Source: JAICMB01 sp035295125 (GTDB taxonomy: Bacteria > Acidobacteriota > Terriglobia > Bryobacterales > Bryobacteraceae). Taken from it: a stretch of DNA of 64,000 nt. The DNA lies in contig DATGJP010000056.1 in NCBI GenBank assembly GCA_035295125.1, forward strand, positions 124,001 through 188,000. Reading direction: 5' to 3'. The position numbers were made by a program, and so were the translations under genes. How positions within the stretch are numbered: position 1 is the first letter of the stretch; every line of letters begins with the position of its first letter. This document shows, piece after piece, positions 36,901 through 45,053 of the stretch. The notes under the pieces were generated by a model that saw only the letters and a program-made list of their open reading frames with translations, ran no database searches and had not been told where the DNA came from.

Positions 36901-36974
36901 GGCGGGATCAGTTGCAGCGAGGCGGCGGATGCCTGCGCCAGGCCAAGCGCTACGGCGAGTGGAAACGGTGACAC
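33963..36974 (-). CDS. Beta-propeller sensor diguanylate cyclase (GGDEF)
   Basis: The 1003-residue protein has a signal peptide, two periplasmic propellers of two-component-regulator type repeats (pattern of LWMGTxxGVLRYDG and VWVGTNDGIARF), a Y_Y_Y-type Ig domain (about 700-780), one membrane helix (about 786-806, WAYSLEILLLASAVLGVI), a short coiled coil and a C-terminal GGDEF domain. The active site is GGEEF at 869-873, preceded by RASD, an inhibitory I-site five residues upstream, so it should make c-di-GMP with feedback control. In Bacteroidetes the same sensor usually drives a histidine kinase. The start is a GTG with no clear Shine-Dalgarno. The inducing ligand is unknown. Confidence 0.88.
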   Translation of the reverse strand: MSPFPLAVALGLAQASAASLQLIPPNPRYVFQPIAERFDVSTATITTLAQDHSGFLWMGTQQGVLRYDGGRITRYGREQGLPTLFIDQLIVAPNGQIWVGTNDGIARFNNERFETIRIPVAGARFDSLYQIVAADNQNGIYVATSRGLVRIDQGDPAKYKLWTRRDGLPDEAVEAVFFAEDGAIYFISGNHVGRLRSPSAKPEIFAAPLSIKSRGRNIAVLVDHDGLVWVRTDDHVLRLDQANSRFIADDEGIPKANDFGIPSLDRSGRLMIPTVRGLFRRVHEHWERTGEEQGMASNALFAATEDREGAIWVGYGGSGVARWPGSENWQAWTKAEGLPDNVVWCVLRDLQGRLWVGTDNGLAMWDPLARRWRTWTEKDGLAGATVRRMALAHDGALWMVSVPGGITRVNPATLRFAKTPFPPGAGDPLGVAVAPDGRIWAGNHRCLKILSVKGGEVSFEDVNVPTEVVGTTSHPVFASDGVLWSSGRRGISRFDGNKWTVYTTAQGLQANVVPTVMPVSGSEAWFRYVQPLGLSHLRLTPGGAKVETYTTKQGLASNGVFLIGSDGAGRVWAGGDKGVTRIDNAGQMHVMDRADGLIWNDTSSDSFWSDPDGGVFLGTSRGLARFQPAAMAPASRTEVLITSVKLGGEERLHDKEARTPHSNATFIAQFAQPSFRDPEKTTCRYRMAGLERDYTETLQREVRYVSLPSGPFQFEVSCQYSDGAWSHPAVYRFAVAPAWWQQWWAYSLEILLLASAVLGVIRLRTRALEADRRRLEQAVAERSVELARANQELAEAALTDPLTKARNRRFYQLNVEGEREDLVLYLVDIDYFKQVNDRYGHETGDLVLQAVAGRLQDVIRASDSLIRWGGEEFLIVARNVTRDNANGLAQRILDVVGGEPLRLDHAGELRCTCSVGWAAFPWVPSEPEALTLSEVIQFVDRALYMAKHSGRNQCVGLVPAELAAHLHERVTLKEHEAFAIRTFGPAVASPASPNLLARGIAVI

Positions 36975-37013
36975 GTTTTACGGATTATCGGCCGATTGAC
37001 AAGCCTACTGCAG

Positions 37014-37049
37014 GGCGGATTCCCAATCCGCCGCAGATTTACAATCTGC
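37014..37049. repeat. Back-to-back double hairpin, copy 1
   Basis: Two perfect inverted repeats lie directly next to each other: GGCGGATTCCCAATCCGCC (8-bp stem, 3-nt loop) and GCAGATTTACAATCTGC (7-bp stem, 3-nt loop). They start 1 nt after the addA stop codon (minus strand). The second copy is at 53618-53653 in the opposite orientation. A role as terminator or mRNA 3'-end stabiliser for the addBA operon is plausible, though there is no T run. See the findings for the compensatory changes between copies. Confidence 0.75.
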
Positions 37050-37050
37050 A

Positions 37051-40000
37051 TTACATGGCGATCAGATAAGCGGAAACGTTGGAGGACGTCAGCCGCCGCA
37101 GCGCATAAGCGTACCAGCGCAACTGATTCTCGTAATGCGCCCGTTTGCCCCCCAGTTCGACGTCGGTCTTAAAATCCACCACGTGCCAGACGCCATTTTC
37201 CAGAAATGCCAGGTCGATGACGCCCTCGAGCACCTTTCCATGCTCGGCGTGGAACAGGACAGGGAATTCCCGATGGCATCGCTCGGCCGCCGCGGCTCGC
37301 GCAAACACCGGGTGACGAAGCGCGTTCACCACTGCCGCCGCAGCAGCCGCAATTTCATCTTCGGGGGCGCCATACAACCGGCCTTGGGACTTGGCCAGCG
37401 ATCCCACGACGGCCGCGGAGGCATCAAAGGCCGTCTCTCGCAAAACGGCGTGCACCAAAGATCCGAACCGTACTCCGCTCGGGCGGTCCGCCGCCCTTCC
37501 TACCCGCTCAAACTGAACCGTCAGCTCGAAACCCGACGGAGCCTCCGCCGTCTCGCTGGGCGTGAATACGTCAAACTGCTTCCGCTCGCCCCGCAGGATC
37601 GACTCGCCCCGCCGCACCCGCCATGCCTTGTACTGCGCCATGCTTTCGCTTGGCTCCTGGCCGCTGGCGGAAAGAATCTGCTGCTGTTTGAGCCCGATGT
37701 TCACATCCACGTTCAGTTGCAAAACATGGGGATCCCACCAAACCACCTCGTGCGAACCTGCCTGCGGCTGGTGCAGGCCAGGCTTCACCGACGGCTCGTC
37801 ATTCGACATGAAGGGCCGCTCCACCACCGAACTTTCTCCAAAATCCGGGCATCCCGCCGCGGTCCGGGACTTGCGCGACTGCGGCGGCGGAGGATACACG
37901 GCTTTGTTCAAAGGACTCACCCAGCCTTCGATAGCTTCATCGCCCACCACCGGCACCACCAACAGGTCGCGAGCTCTTGTGGCCGCCACATACGCAACAC
38001 GGAGGCCTTCCGCATGCTCCCTCCGCTCTTCCTCCTGGCGATGGTCGCGCAACTCCCAGGGCGCGCAGCCGAGGAGGCGCATCGCACAAAGCCGCGACTT
38101 CGCGTCGATGAACCGGTCCGGCTCGCCGGGCGCGATCTTTGCTGTCATATCCGCCAGGATCACGACCGGAAATTCGAGGCCCTTCGCCGCGTGGACGGTC
38201 ATGAGACGGACGCCTTCCGCACCCTCCTCCAACACCGGGGCTTCGGTCGATTCGGAACGGGCCGCCTCAGCCTCCAGGGTTTCGACAAAGCCGCGGAACG
38301 AAATGCCGCCTTCCGTTTCAAATGATCGTGCCAGATCGCGGACCCGGCTCACGTTTGCCAACACCTGGTGTCCGGCGGGCCGCAGGGCGAACCCGGCCTG
38401 GGCTCGGGTACCGTCGAGCAGTGCGTTAATCGTGGCCGCAATCGGGATGCGGTTGCGATCCCGATGCAACGCTGCCAGTAATTTCAGAGCTTGATAAACC
38501 GTCTGGAGCTGTGCTCCTTCCAAGGCTCGGTCAGAATCTCCACGTACGCCAGGCTGTGGAAGGGTGAATCTGGCGGTTTCGTCGCCCTTTGGACCTCGAC
38601 GGGAATCCGCAGGCGAATCCGCCTGCGGCACCTTGTTTTCACCCACTTCTGTGGACCGCAGATCTGTGACGGCAGGCTGAAGGCCTGCACCACCCCGAAA
38701 GGGATGCAGCCGCCCGGCCACCTGTTTGAAATGAAGCAGCGTCTCGTCCGGAATTGCAAAGAGCGAACCCCGCAGCGTAGCGTATACCGAAAGCTCATCA
38801 TCGGGCCATTCAATGGCCGCGAGGGCGGCTCGCATCGTCAGCACTTCCTCGCGAGCGTGAAACGATTTCGAGCCCACAAGCAGATGAGGAATCTCGCGGG
38901 CTTCGAGCGCTTTCACGTACTCGCGCGTGACGTCGGCCCCGTAATTCGTGAATCGCCGGAACAGGATGCAAATGTGGCGCGGCGAAACCGGCGTGAGTTG
39001 GCCGTCGTTTTCGGTATCGCGAACACACCAGCCGCTCTCGTTCAGCAGCCAGGCCGTAAACGCCGCGACCGAATCGGGCTGGCAGGCCTCGATCGCTTTG
39101 AGGGTCTGCCGGGTGCTGCCGTACGGACGAGGTGCCGGAAGAGCGATCAAATGGGGCTGCCCGCTCAACGCCTCTGCGCCGCCCGATAACGGCGAATACT
39201 GGGCCTGCCCGGCATCGGCATCCTCAGTGATCTCGGGCGCAAACGAGGCGTTGACGCACTCCTGGATCGGCTGCACGGCGCGATGGCTGGTGGTCAAATG
39301 CACAATCCCGACACCGCGGTCGGCCAACGCTTGTTTGATCTGCTGATACAACACCACGTCCGCCCGCCGGAATTTATATATGGACTGCTTTGGGTCGCAA
39401 ACTGCAAACAGCTTCCCGGGCTTCGGCGCCGCCGACAACCAGTCCGTTTCATTCGTGTCGTCCGCGCATAGCAAAAGCAGCAATTCAGCCTGCAGTGGAT
39501 CGGTATCCTGGAACTCGTCCACGAAAATGTGCGTAAAGCGTTCCTGGAAGTAACGTCGAACCTCGGCATTGTCGCGAACCAGGTCGCGCGCGCAGATGAG
39601 GAGATCAACGAAGTCGAGTTTGCCGGCGCGCCGCTTCATCGTGTCGTACTTCACCACGAGGTCCCACATCTCATCGCGCAACGAGGCGGCGAGGTCGGCG
39701 TCGGCATCGTCTTTGAATGCGGTCAGTGCGGCGATCATGTTCTCGCGGCACGCCACCACCTGCTCGCGCGGGAGTCCGTCGGCGAAGATTCCGGACCCCT
39801 TCCTGAAATTGCGCTTCAGATCGCGAAGCAGCTTGACGAGGAGCGCTTCGACGATATCGTAATCCCGGGATCCCGCCTCCTTAGCGCGCGCAATCCAACG
39901 CGCGAAATCGCAGGCAGGCCGCAGACTGGTTTTCAACGCGTCGTGAGAGCGCTTGGCCAGCTTACTGATATCCGCCAAGTCGCAAACGCATCGCACCAGG

Positions 40001-40641
40001 TCGTCGATCAGGCGTAGCCGTTCGAAAGGTGGGCGCCGCCAGGGCGTTGGAAAATCGCGCCACTCGATGAGTTTGCGTCCGGCGTACTGGAGTTGCTCTA
40101 CGGCGGTACCGTTGTTCCAAGTGTCGCCCCACGCCAAGCGCGCCAGGGCACGCCGCAAAGCCGGGGACGATTCGCCGAGCTTCTGCTCGAACCAGGACCG
40201 GAAAGCCCGGGCGTAGATCACGGCGGATTGCTGGTCGGTCAATTCTTCGAAGTCCGGGTCGACCACCGCCTCGACCGGGCGCTCACGAAGAATCTGGGCG
40301 CAGAACGCATGAATCGTGCCGATCGAGGCTTCCTCCAAGCGTTCAAGCGCGTCTTCGAGGTTCCGCCGAGCTGACTCCTCAGTAGCGGTTCGCCGCGCCT
40401 TGTCGAGCTCCTGGCGCAGCCGGATCTTCAACTCACCGGAAGCCTTGTGCGTGAACGTGACCGCGACAACGCGATCGATGGTCGCGGCCCCGCAGCGCAA
40501 CATCGAGACCAACCGAGCTACCAATTCGGTCGTTTTGCCGGTCCCGGCCGAAGCCTCCACCAGCAGGCTCTCGCCGAGTGAGTTATGGATTCGCCCGCGG
40601 GCCGCGCTGTCATCCGGATGTATATATGGCGAAGGGATCAT
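37051..40641 (-). CDS. addA: AddA-like UvrD/RecB helicase-nuclease with embedded repeat
   Basis: The 1196-residue protein is a superfamily 1A helicase fused to a RecB-type nuclease. Visible are Walker A (EASAGTGKTTELV), motif II (VDEFQDTDPLQAELL), motif VI (VAATRARDLLVV) and the C-terminal nuclease (GVIDLAFLENGVWHVVDFKTD, then QLRWYAYAL). With AddB it should resect double-strand breaks for RecA. The start ATG 40641 overlaps the addB stop (ATGA). Residues about 649-697 are encoded by a dispersed repeat inserted in frame (38551-38697), in the segment between helicase blocks where family members vary. A frame open for 36 more residues upstream is ignored because it lies in addB. Confidence 0.88.
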   Translation of the reverse strand: MIPSPYIHPDDSAARGRIHNSLGESLLVEASAGTGKTTELVARLVSMLRCGAATIDRVVAVTFTHKASGELKIRLRQELDKARRTATEESARRNLEDALERLEEASIGTIHAFCAQILRERPVEAVVDPDFEELTDQQSAVIYARAFRSWFEQKLGESSPALRRALARLAWGDTWNNGTAVEQLQYAGRKLIEWRDFPTPWRRPPFERLRLIDDLVRCVCDLADISKLAKRSHDALKTSLRPACDFARWIARAKEAGSRDYDIVEALLVKLLRDLKRNFRKGSGIFADGLPREQVVACRENMIAALTAFKDDADADLAASLRDEMWDLVVKYDTMKRRAGKLDFVDLLICARDLVRDNAEVRRYFQERFTHIFVDEFQDTDPLQAELLLLLCADDTNETDWLSAAPKPGKLFAVCDPKQSIYKFRRADVVLYQQIKQALADRGVGIVHLTTSHRAVQPIQECVNASFAPEITEDADAGQAQYSPLSGGAEALSGQPHLIALPAPRPYGSTRQTLKAIEACQPDSVAAFTAWLLNESGWCVRDTENDGQLTPVSPRHICILFRRFTNYGADVTREYVKALEAREIPHLLVGSKSFHAREEVLTMRAALAAIEWPDDELSVYATLRGSLFAIPDETLLHFKQVAGRLHPFRGGAGLQPAVTDLRSTEVGENKVPQADSPADSRRGPKGDETARFTLPQPGVRGDSDRALEGAQLQTVYQALKLLAALHRDRNRIPIAATINALLDGTRAQAGFALRPAGHQVLANVSRVRDLARSFETEGGISFRGFVETLEAEAARSESTEAPVLEEGAEGVRLMTVHAAKGLEFPVVILADMTAKIAPGEPDRFIDAKSRLCAMRLLGCAPWELRDHRQEEERREHAEGLRVAYVAATRARDLLVVPVVGDEAIEGWVSPLNKAVYPPPPQSRKSRTAAGCPDFGESSVVERPFMSNDEPSVKPGLHQPQAGSHEVVWWDPHVLQLNVDVNIGLKQQQILSASGQEPSESMAQYKAWRVRRGESILRGERKQFDVFTPSETAEAPSGFELTVQFERVGRAADRPSGVRFGSLVHAVLRETAFDASAAVVGSLAKSQGRLYGAPEDEIAAAAAAVVNALRHPVFARAAAAERCHREFPVLFHAEHGKVLEGVIDLAFLENGVWHVVDFKTDVELGGKRAHYENQLRWYAYALRRLTSSNVSAYLIAM
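38551..38697 (+). repeat. Dispersed repeat, copy B, inside addA
   Basis: This 147-bp copy (49 codons) matches copy A block by block: AGGCTGTGGAAGGGTG is identical, followed by a CTTTGGACCT block, a 9-bp stem hairpin (38607-38628, CCGCAGGCG-aatc-CGCCTGCGG), and TGTTTTCACCCACTT. A further hairpin (38672-38688, GCAGGC-tgaag-GCCTGC) ends it. In the minus-strand gene it reads without a stop as residues about 649-697 (starting AGLQPAVTDLRSTEVGE). The length is a multiple of three, so addA stays in frame. Confidence 0.85.
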
Positions 40642-43600
40642 GGCAGGCTTCGTACCTTGTGGAGTTGTTCGAGTGCCTGCCTGGGCTTGCGCGCCGTCCG
40701 CTGTTCCTCGTAAGGACCACAGACGCTGCGAAAATCGCAATACGTGCACGCTCCCTGCGCCGGCGCAGCCGGAAGAAAACCAGCCGTGATCGAGCGGTCA
40801 ATTGCTTCGATGACAGCCGCGATCCTATGCCGCGCCTCCGCCGACATCGCGATCTGAATCTCGGAGTAGTCGCCGCGCTGGGTGCAGTAAAAGAGGCGTC
40901 CCGATTCGACCTGCGCGCCCAGCAGGTGCTCCGCCGCCAGCCCGTAGAGAATCGGCTGCAGGATAGCGCCGCCTCCGACATGAACCGGTGTGTCATGAGG
41001 CCGCTTGCCGGTCTTGTGGTCGGTGATGCGCAGCGTGTTGCGCGTCAGGTGGCGCTCGATGACGTCGATCGAACCTCGCAAACGCACGCCCTCGATGGCG
41101 ACGTCGTGAGGCGAACTGCGCGGATCGCGCGGCGTGTCATCGTGCAGCCCGAAAGCAAACTCGAAATGCGTGGGTTGCCACTCGGGATGCGCGGCGGCGA
41201 CATGCTGAATCCAGCCGCGCAGGTCGGTGCGGATGTCCTCGATTTCGGCCTTCCAGACTCGCGGAACCGCGGGCGCGAGTTTGTCCTCATAATCTTTGAC
41301 CACGCGGTCGAGTACCGCGTCGGCCGTGTCCAGAACCTCTTCGAGATCGTTGCTGCGGATGGGAAGGAGCCGGTTCTCATCCAGCGCACGCATCAACTCA
41401 AATTGCACGGAATGGAACAGGGAACCGCGTGTAAGAGGATCGAGTTGCTCCAATGCGACGGGCTCCTCGCGCGGGCGCAACTGCGCGATGGCGTAGAGGT
41501 AGAAACGATACGGGCAGGATGCGAACTGCTGCAGCGACGACGGCGAATAAGGCCGCGACGCCGGCCGGTGCGCTTGGAGCGTCGTCAGTGCTTCCGACCG
41601 CGGCTCGACGATTCCGTCTGCTCCGCACCATTTCCTGTGATCCCATCGACGCCAGCGGGCGCGCAGTGAGTCCGCCAGGCGGCTGCCTTCCAACTCGATG
41701 AGATATCGTGCCGCACCCTTGCGGTTTTCCGCGGCCTTCAACCAGGCCAGGTCGTACTCCGCGTCGTCGATCGCCTGCTCGGGATCTTTGGGGGCAGGCC
41801 AATCGAGTCGTGTCGGAGCGCCCCGAGCGGCCCTCTTCTCGAACTCCCGTAGATTTGGAAGCCGCCCTTCCGCCGCCCGCAGCACCTCGAGCGCGTAAAA
41901 CGACGGCACCCGGGGGCGCGATTGTGAGACATTCACTCGCGGATACGATACGACCAGCCTGCTGCGCGCCGCCGCCACCGCGATTCGCAAGAGCATCCGT
42001 TCGCGAGCCGCGCGCTCGTCGCGGCCTTCGAGCAGGTCCGAAACAGCGCCGCGACGGTCGTCCAACAACAGCGGATCTTCGAAAGAACGCCGCGGGAAAA
42101 TTCCCTCCGCGAGGCCCGGCAGGAAAACGACGTCGAAGGATCGCCCGCGCGCTTCTTCGATCGAACCGACGAAAACGCGGCCATATCGGCGCCGGGGAGG
42201 CTCTCGCCGCAGCGTTCCCAGCCTCTCCGTCAGGACGCCCCGGACTTCGCCCAGGCCGGCAGGCCCGACCTCGCTCATGGGTTGCAGCTCGTTCAAAACC
42301 GCCAGAACGGACTCGGGATTCCGCAGCGACATCGCAGCAAGTTCCGCCAGCCGTTCGAGCCATTCACCCCAAAACGCAGCCTTGGGCAGCAGGTTGAGAA
42401 ATTCGATGACGGGAAGAGCGAACCGTTCCAGGTTGCGCAGGTGCGCCAACTGCCGCTCAATGTGCGGGTCCTCACCGTCCGCTTCGGCGAGTTTCATGCG
42501 CAGTTGCTGTTCCAGCCCCCGCAAACGCCGGACCCACCGGTCGTACCCTCCGATGACCGCGGCATCGACCAGGAGCTTCTCCCAGTTTGCGGGCGCCGCA
42601 AGCGTGCCCACGATAACCGGCGAATCGTCCGTCGCATCATCTTCTTCCGCGGAAGCCTCAGGCGCTGCCGGCGGTGGCGGCTCAAACAACTCATCCTCGG
42701 GAGATACCCACTCCGGCTTGAACCGCGGCGGAGCGCCGTCGGCATCGACCGGTGGAACCTGTCCGAGGGACAAGTACTCGGCGAAGCGGGATGCGGAACA
42801 ACCCTCCTCGGCGCAAGCCAGCAAGGCGAGAAAAGCCCGGCCGCCGGGATCGGGGCGCGCCGTCCCACGACTGAAGTAATCCGGTATTCCGGCCCGTTGC
42901 AACGCCTCTTCGAGCAACGGCTGGTATTGTTCCGGATCGCGCAACAAAATCGCGACGCGATCGAACGGAGTGCCCTGCTCCGCCAGCGCGCGAATACGAC
43001 GCGCGATCTCGACGCATTCCAGTCCTTCGCCAGGAGCCGAGAAAATAAGATCCGTTTCAGAAGCGTCACCGGCGGGAGCGTCAGGCGAGAAAAGATAGGC
43101 TCGCACGCGCTCCAGGCTGGAATTCGCGGCGCGGACGGCTTCGGCCGCGAGCTTTCCTTCGAGCACCGCCGGCGCCTGTTCAACAAGGGACGCCAGGAAC
43201 AGACGTTGCAACTCGTGCTCAACAGGAACATCGAGCAGGACGAGCGGCAGACCCGTTAAACGATGTGCGCGGCTCCTTACCCGCTCGATAGCGAACGAGA
43301 ACATGCCTGGAACATCCGCAAGCTTTCGGTCTAACAACTCCTGCTCATACAGCCGCAACAGAAACGCGAGATCAACGCCGGGGCGGCCACCTTTGCGAAG
43401 GTCGTTGGGCGTCAACCCCTCGAAGCGGACTTCCGTGAGTGTTCGCGCCACCGCGCGGGCAAATCCAGGCATGTCCGCAACCGGCGTGAAATAGGAAAGG
43501 CCGTTCTTTTTAAGTGCTGCGTGCGCCACTCGGGCTGCCACTGCTTCCGCCCCGAGCCGGGTCAGTGGGGTGAGGCCCGCATCCGCCATTTCCGGTGCGG

Positions 43601-43808
43601 CAAGCGTGCCCGCCAACTGAGTCAAAGTGAGCACATGCGCACCCAGCAATCCACCCACGCAAGCGCCCCTCAGAAACTCGTCTCCCGCGGATCGGGTGGG
43701 AGCTAAAACTACGATTTCCGATTTGCCGCACCATTCCAGCGCAAAGGCCGCGGCGCGGTCGAGTATCTCGGAATTCGACAGGGAATGAACGTTACTACAA
43801 CGGCTCAA
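40638..43808 (-). CDS. addB: AddB-like helicase-like nuclease subunit
   Basis: The 1056-residue protein has the AddB plan: an N-terminal degenerate helicase-like part (VVLAPTRSAGDEFLRG in place of a Walker A), a long middle, and a C-terminal PD-(D/E)xK nuclease with an iron-sulfur staple. The four cysteines are one in FASCPYRF and three in CTYCDFRSVCGPY; the nuclease core is GSIDVIERHL then RITDHKTGK. AddB recognises Chi-like sites in other species and cuts the 5' strand. Its stop overlaps the addA start by 4 nt. The start is probably TTG 43808; no better in-frame start was seen. It is divergent from the anion permease gene. Confidence 0.87.
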   Translation of the reverse strand: MSRCSNVHSLSNSEILDRAAAFALEWCGKSEIVVLAPTRSAGDEFLRGACVGGLLGAHVLTLTQLAGTLAAPEMADAGLTPLTRLGAEAVAARVAHAALKKNGLSYFTPVADMPGFARAVARTLTEVRFEGLTPNDLRKGGRPGVDLAFLLRLYEQELLDRKLADVPGMFSFAIERVRSRAHRLTGLPLVLLDVPVEHELQRLFLASLVEQAPAVLEGKLAAEAVRAANSSLERVRAYLFSPDAPAGDASETDLIFSAPGEGLECVEIARRIRALAEQGTPFDRVAILLRDPEQYQPLLEEALQRAGIPDYFSRGTARPDPGGRAFLALLACAEEGCSASRFAEYLSLGQVPPVDADGAPPRFKPEWVSPEDELFEPPPPAAPEASAEEDDATDDSPVIVGTLAAPANWEKLLVDAAVIGGYDRWVRRLRGLEQQLRMKLAEADGEDPHIERQLAHLRNLERFALPVIEFLNLLPKAAFWGEWLERLAELAAMSLRNPESVLAVLNELQPMSEVGPAGLGEVRGVLTERLGTLRREPPRRRYGRVFVGSIEEARGRSFDVVFLPGLAEGIFPRRSFEDPLLLDDRRGAVSDLLEGRDERAARERMLLRIAVAAARSRLVVSYPRVNVSQSRPRVPSFYALEVLRAAEGRLPNLREFEKRAARGAPTRLDWPAPKDPEQAIDDAEYDLAWLKAAENRKGAARYLIELEGSRLADSLRARWRRWDHRKWCGADGIVEPRSEALTTLQAHRPASRPYSPSSLQQFASCPYRFYLYAIAQLRPREEPVALEQLDPLTRGSLFHSVQFELMRALDENRLLPIRSNDLEEVLDTADAVLDRVVKDYEDKLAPAVPRVWKAEIEDIRTDLRGWIQHVAAAHPEWQPTHFEFAFGLHDDTPRDPRSSPHDVAIEGVRLRGSIDVIERHLTRNTLRITDHKTGKRPHDTPVHVGGGAILQPILYGLAAEHLLGAQVESGRLFYCTQRGDYSEIQIAMSAEARHRIAAVIEAIDRSITAGFLPAAPAQGACTYCDFRSVCGPYEEQRTARKPRQALEQLHKVRSLP

Positions 43809-43847
43809 GCCTCAGTTTATCGTGCTTCGCCTTGTATTCTGAACTTG

Positions 43848-45053
43848 ATGGCGGCGCTCATCATCTTCGTTCTCACCTATATTGTTCTGGCGATCGGCCG
43901 CTTCCCCGGGTTCCGCATCGACCGCACCGGGGCTGCAATTATTGGCGCCAGCCTGATGGTGGGAACGAATGTGCTCACGCTCGATGAAGCGTACCGTGCG
44001 ATCAATTTGGACACGATCATTTTATTGTTTGGAATGATGATTGTAGTCGCAAACCTACAACTCTCCGGGTTTTTTGCCCTGGTGTCGGAGCGCGTTGTGG
44101 AGCACGCTCACCGCCCAGTGCTGCTCCTGACTTCGATTGTGTTTGTGGCCGGATTCTTCTCAGCCTTCTTCGTGAACGATACGATGTGCCTCGTCCTGAC
44201 GCCGCTGGTTCTCGAGATTACCTCCGCCCTACGGCGTAATGCCGTTCCCTATCTGCTCGCCATCGCGATGGGCGCCAATATCGGCAGCACGGCCACCATC
44301 ACCGGCAACCCTCAGAACATGCTCATCGGAAGTTACTCACGCATCGACTATCGCGTGTTTGCTGCGGAACTGGCTCCGGTTGCAATCGCCGGTTTGCTTG
44401 TGACCGTTGCGATTCTCTATTTCACATACAGGCGCGAGTTCACCGGCGGCGTCAAGGTTGAGCTCTCGCGGCGTCCCGTGCGGGTAAATCGCGTGCTCAT
44501 GTGGAAGTCGATCTTTACTGCCCTGGGGATGATCATCCTTTTTTTCGTCGGCTGGCCGGTTCCCAAAGTGGCAATTGTCGCGGGCGCGCTGCTTCTCATC
44601 ACGCGCCGCATCAAGCCAGAGCGGATCTACATGCGCATCGATTGGAGCCTGCTCGTGATGTTCGCGGGGCTGTTCATTGTCATCGCCGGCCTCGAAAAGA
44701 CGCCTCTGGAGCACGATCTGGAAGGATTTACCGCGAGTTTCCACCTGGACAACGTCTTCATCCTCAGCGGTATCTCAGCGGTGCTTTCGAACCTCGTGAG
44801 CAATGTCCCAGCAGTGCTGGTGTTCAAGCCCTTCATGACGCACCTCGCCAACCCCGTTCGGGCATGGCTGACTTTGGCGATGTCGTCGACCTTGGCGGGC
44901 AACCTCACGGTGGTGGGCTCGGTGGCGAACCTGATTGTCATTCAGCAAGCGCGGCGCGACGTTGAAATCGGATTCTGGGAATATTTCCGGGCCGGCGCCC
45001 CACTTGCAATCGTCACGATCCTGATGGGCGCCGCCTGGTTAGCGCGGCACTAA
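43848..45053 (+). CDS. ArsB/NhaD superfamily anion permease
   Basis: The 401-residue membrane protein has about 10-11 hydrophobic segments and resembles ArsB/NhaD/CitM-type ion transporters (for example YbiR). Two hairpin signatures stand out: FFSAFFVNDTMCLVLTPL and the later internal-repeat counterpart SNLVSNVPAVLVFKP, each with the N-(D/V) pair of the family, and NIGSTATITGNPQNMLIG. Substrate could be an anion such as arsenite, phosphate or a dicarboxylate; no ars gene is nearby. I choose ATG 43848, just before the first helix, which also avoids overlap with the divergent addB start; the frame is open 21 residues upstream. Confidence 0.82.
   Translation: MAALIIFVLTYIVLAIGRFPGFRIDRTGAAIIGASLMVGTNVLTLDEAYRAINLDTIILLFGMMIVVANLQLSGFFALVSERVVEHAHRPVLLLTSIVFVAGFFSAFFVNDTMCLVLTPLVLEITSALRRNAVPYLLAIAMGANIGSTATITGNPQNMLIGSYSRIDYRVFAAELAPVAIAGLLVTVAILYFTYRREFTGGVKVELSRRPVRVNRVLMWKSIFTALGMIILFFVGWPVPKVAIVAGALLLITRRIKPERIYMRIDWSLLVMFAGLFIVIAGLEKTPLEHDLEGFTASFHLDNVFILSGISAVLSNLVSNVPAVLVFKPFMTHLANPVRAWLTLAMSSTLAGNLTVVGSVANLIVIQQARRDVEIGFWEYFRAGAPLAIVTILMGAAWLARH

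Noticed and set aside
36978..37060. Possible CRISPR-like or tandem repeat array from the repeated short palindromes
   Set aside because: There are only two hairpins, they abut without spacers, and no cas gene is in the window.
37135..38325. 396-codon plus-strand frame opposite addA
   Set aside because: Arginine- and histidine-rich, with no motifs; it is a shadow of the helicase-nuclease gene.
40642..40749. Upstream extension of addA by 36 residues
   Set aside because: It lies within the coding end of addB, and the ATG at 40641 forms the usual ATGA overlap.
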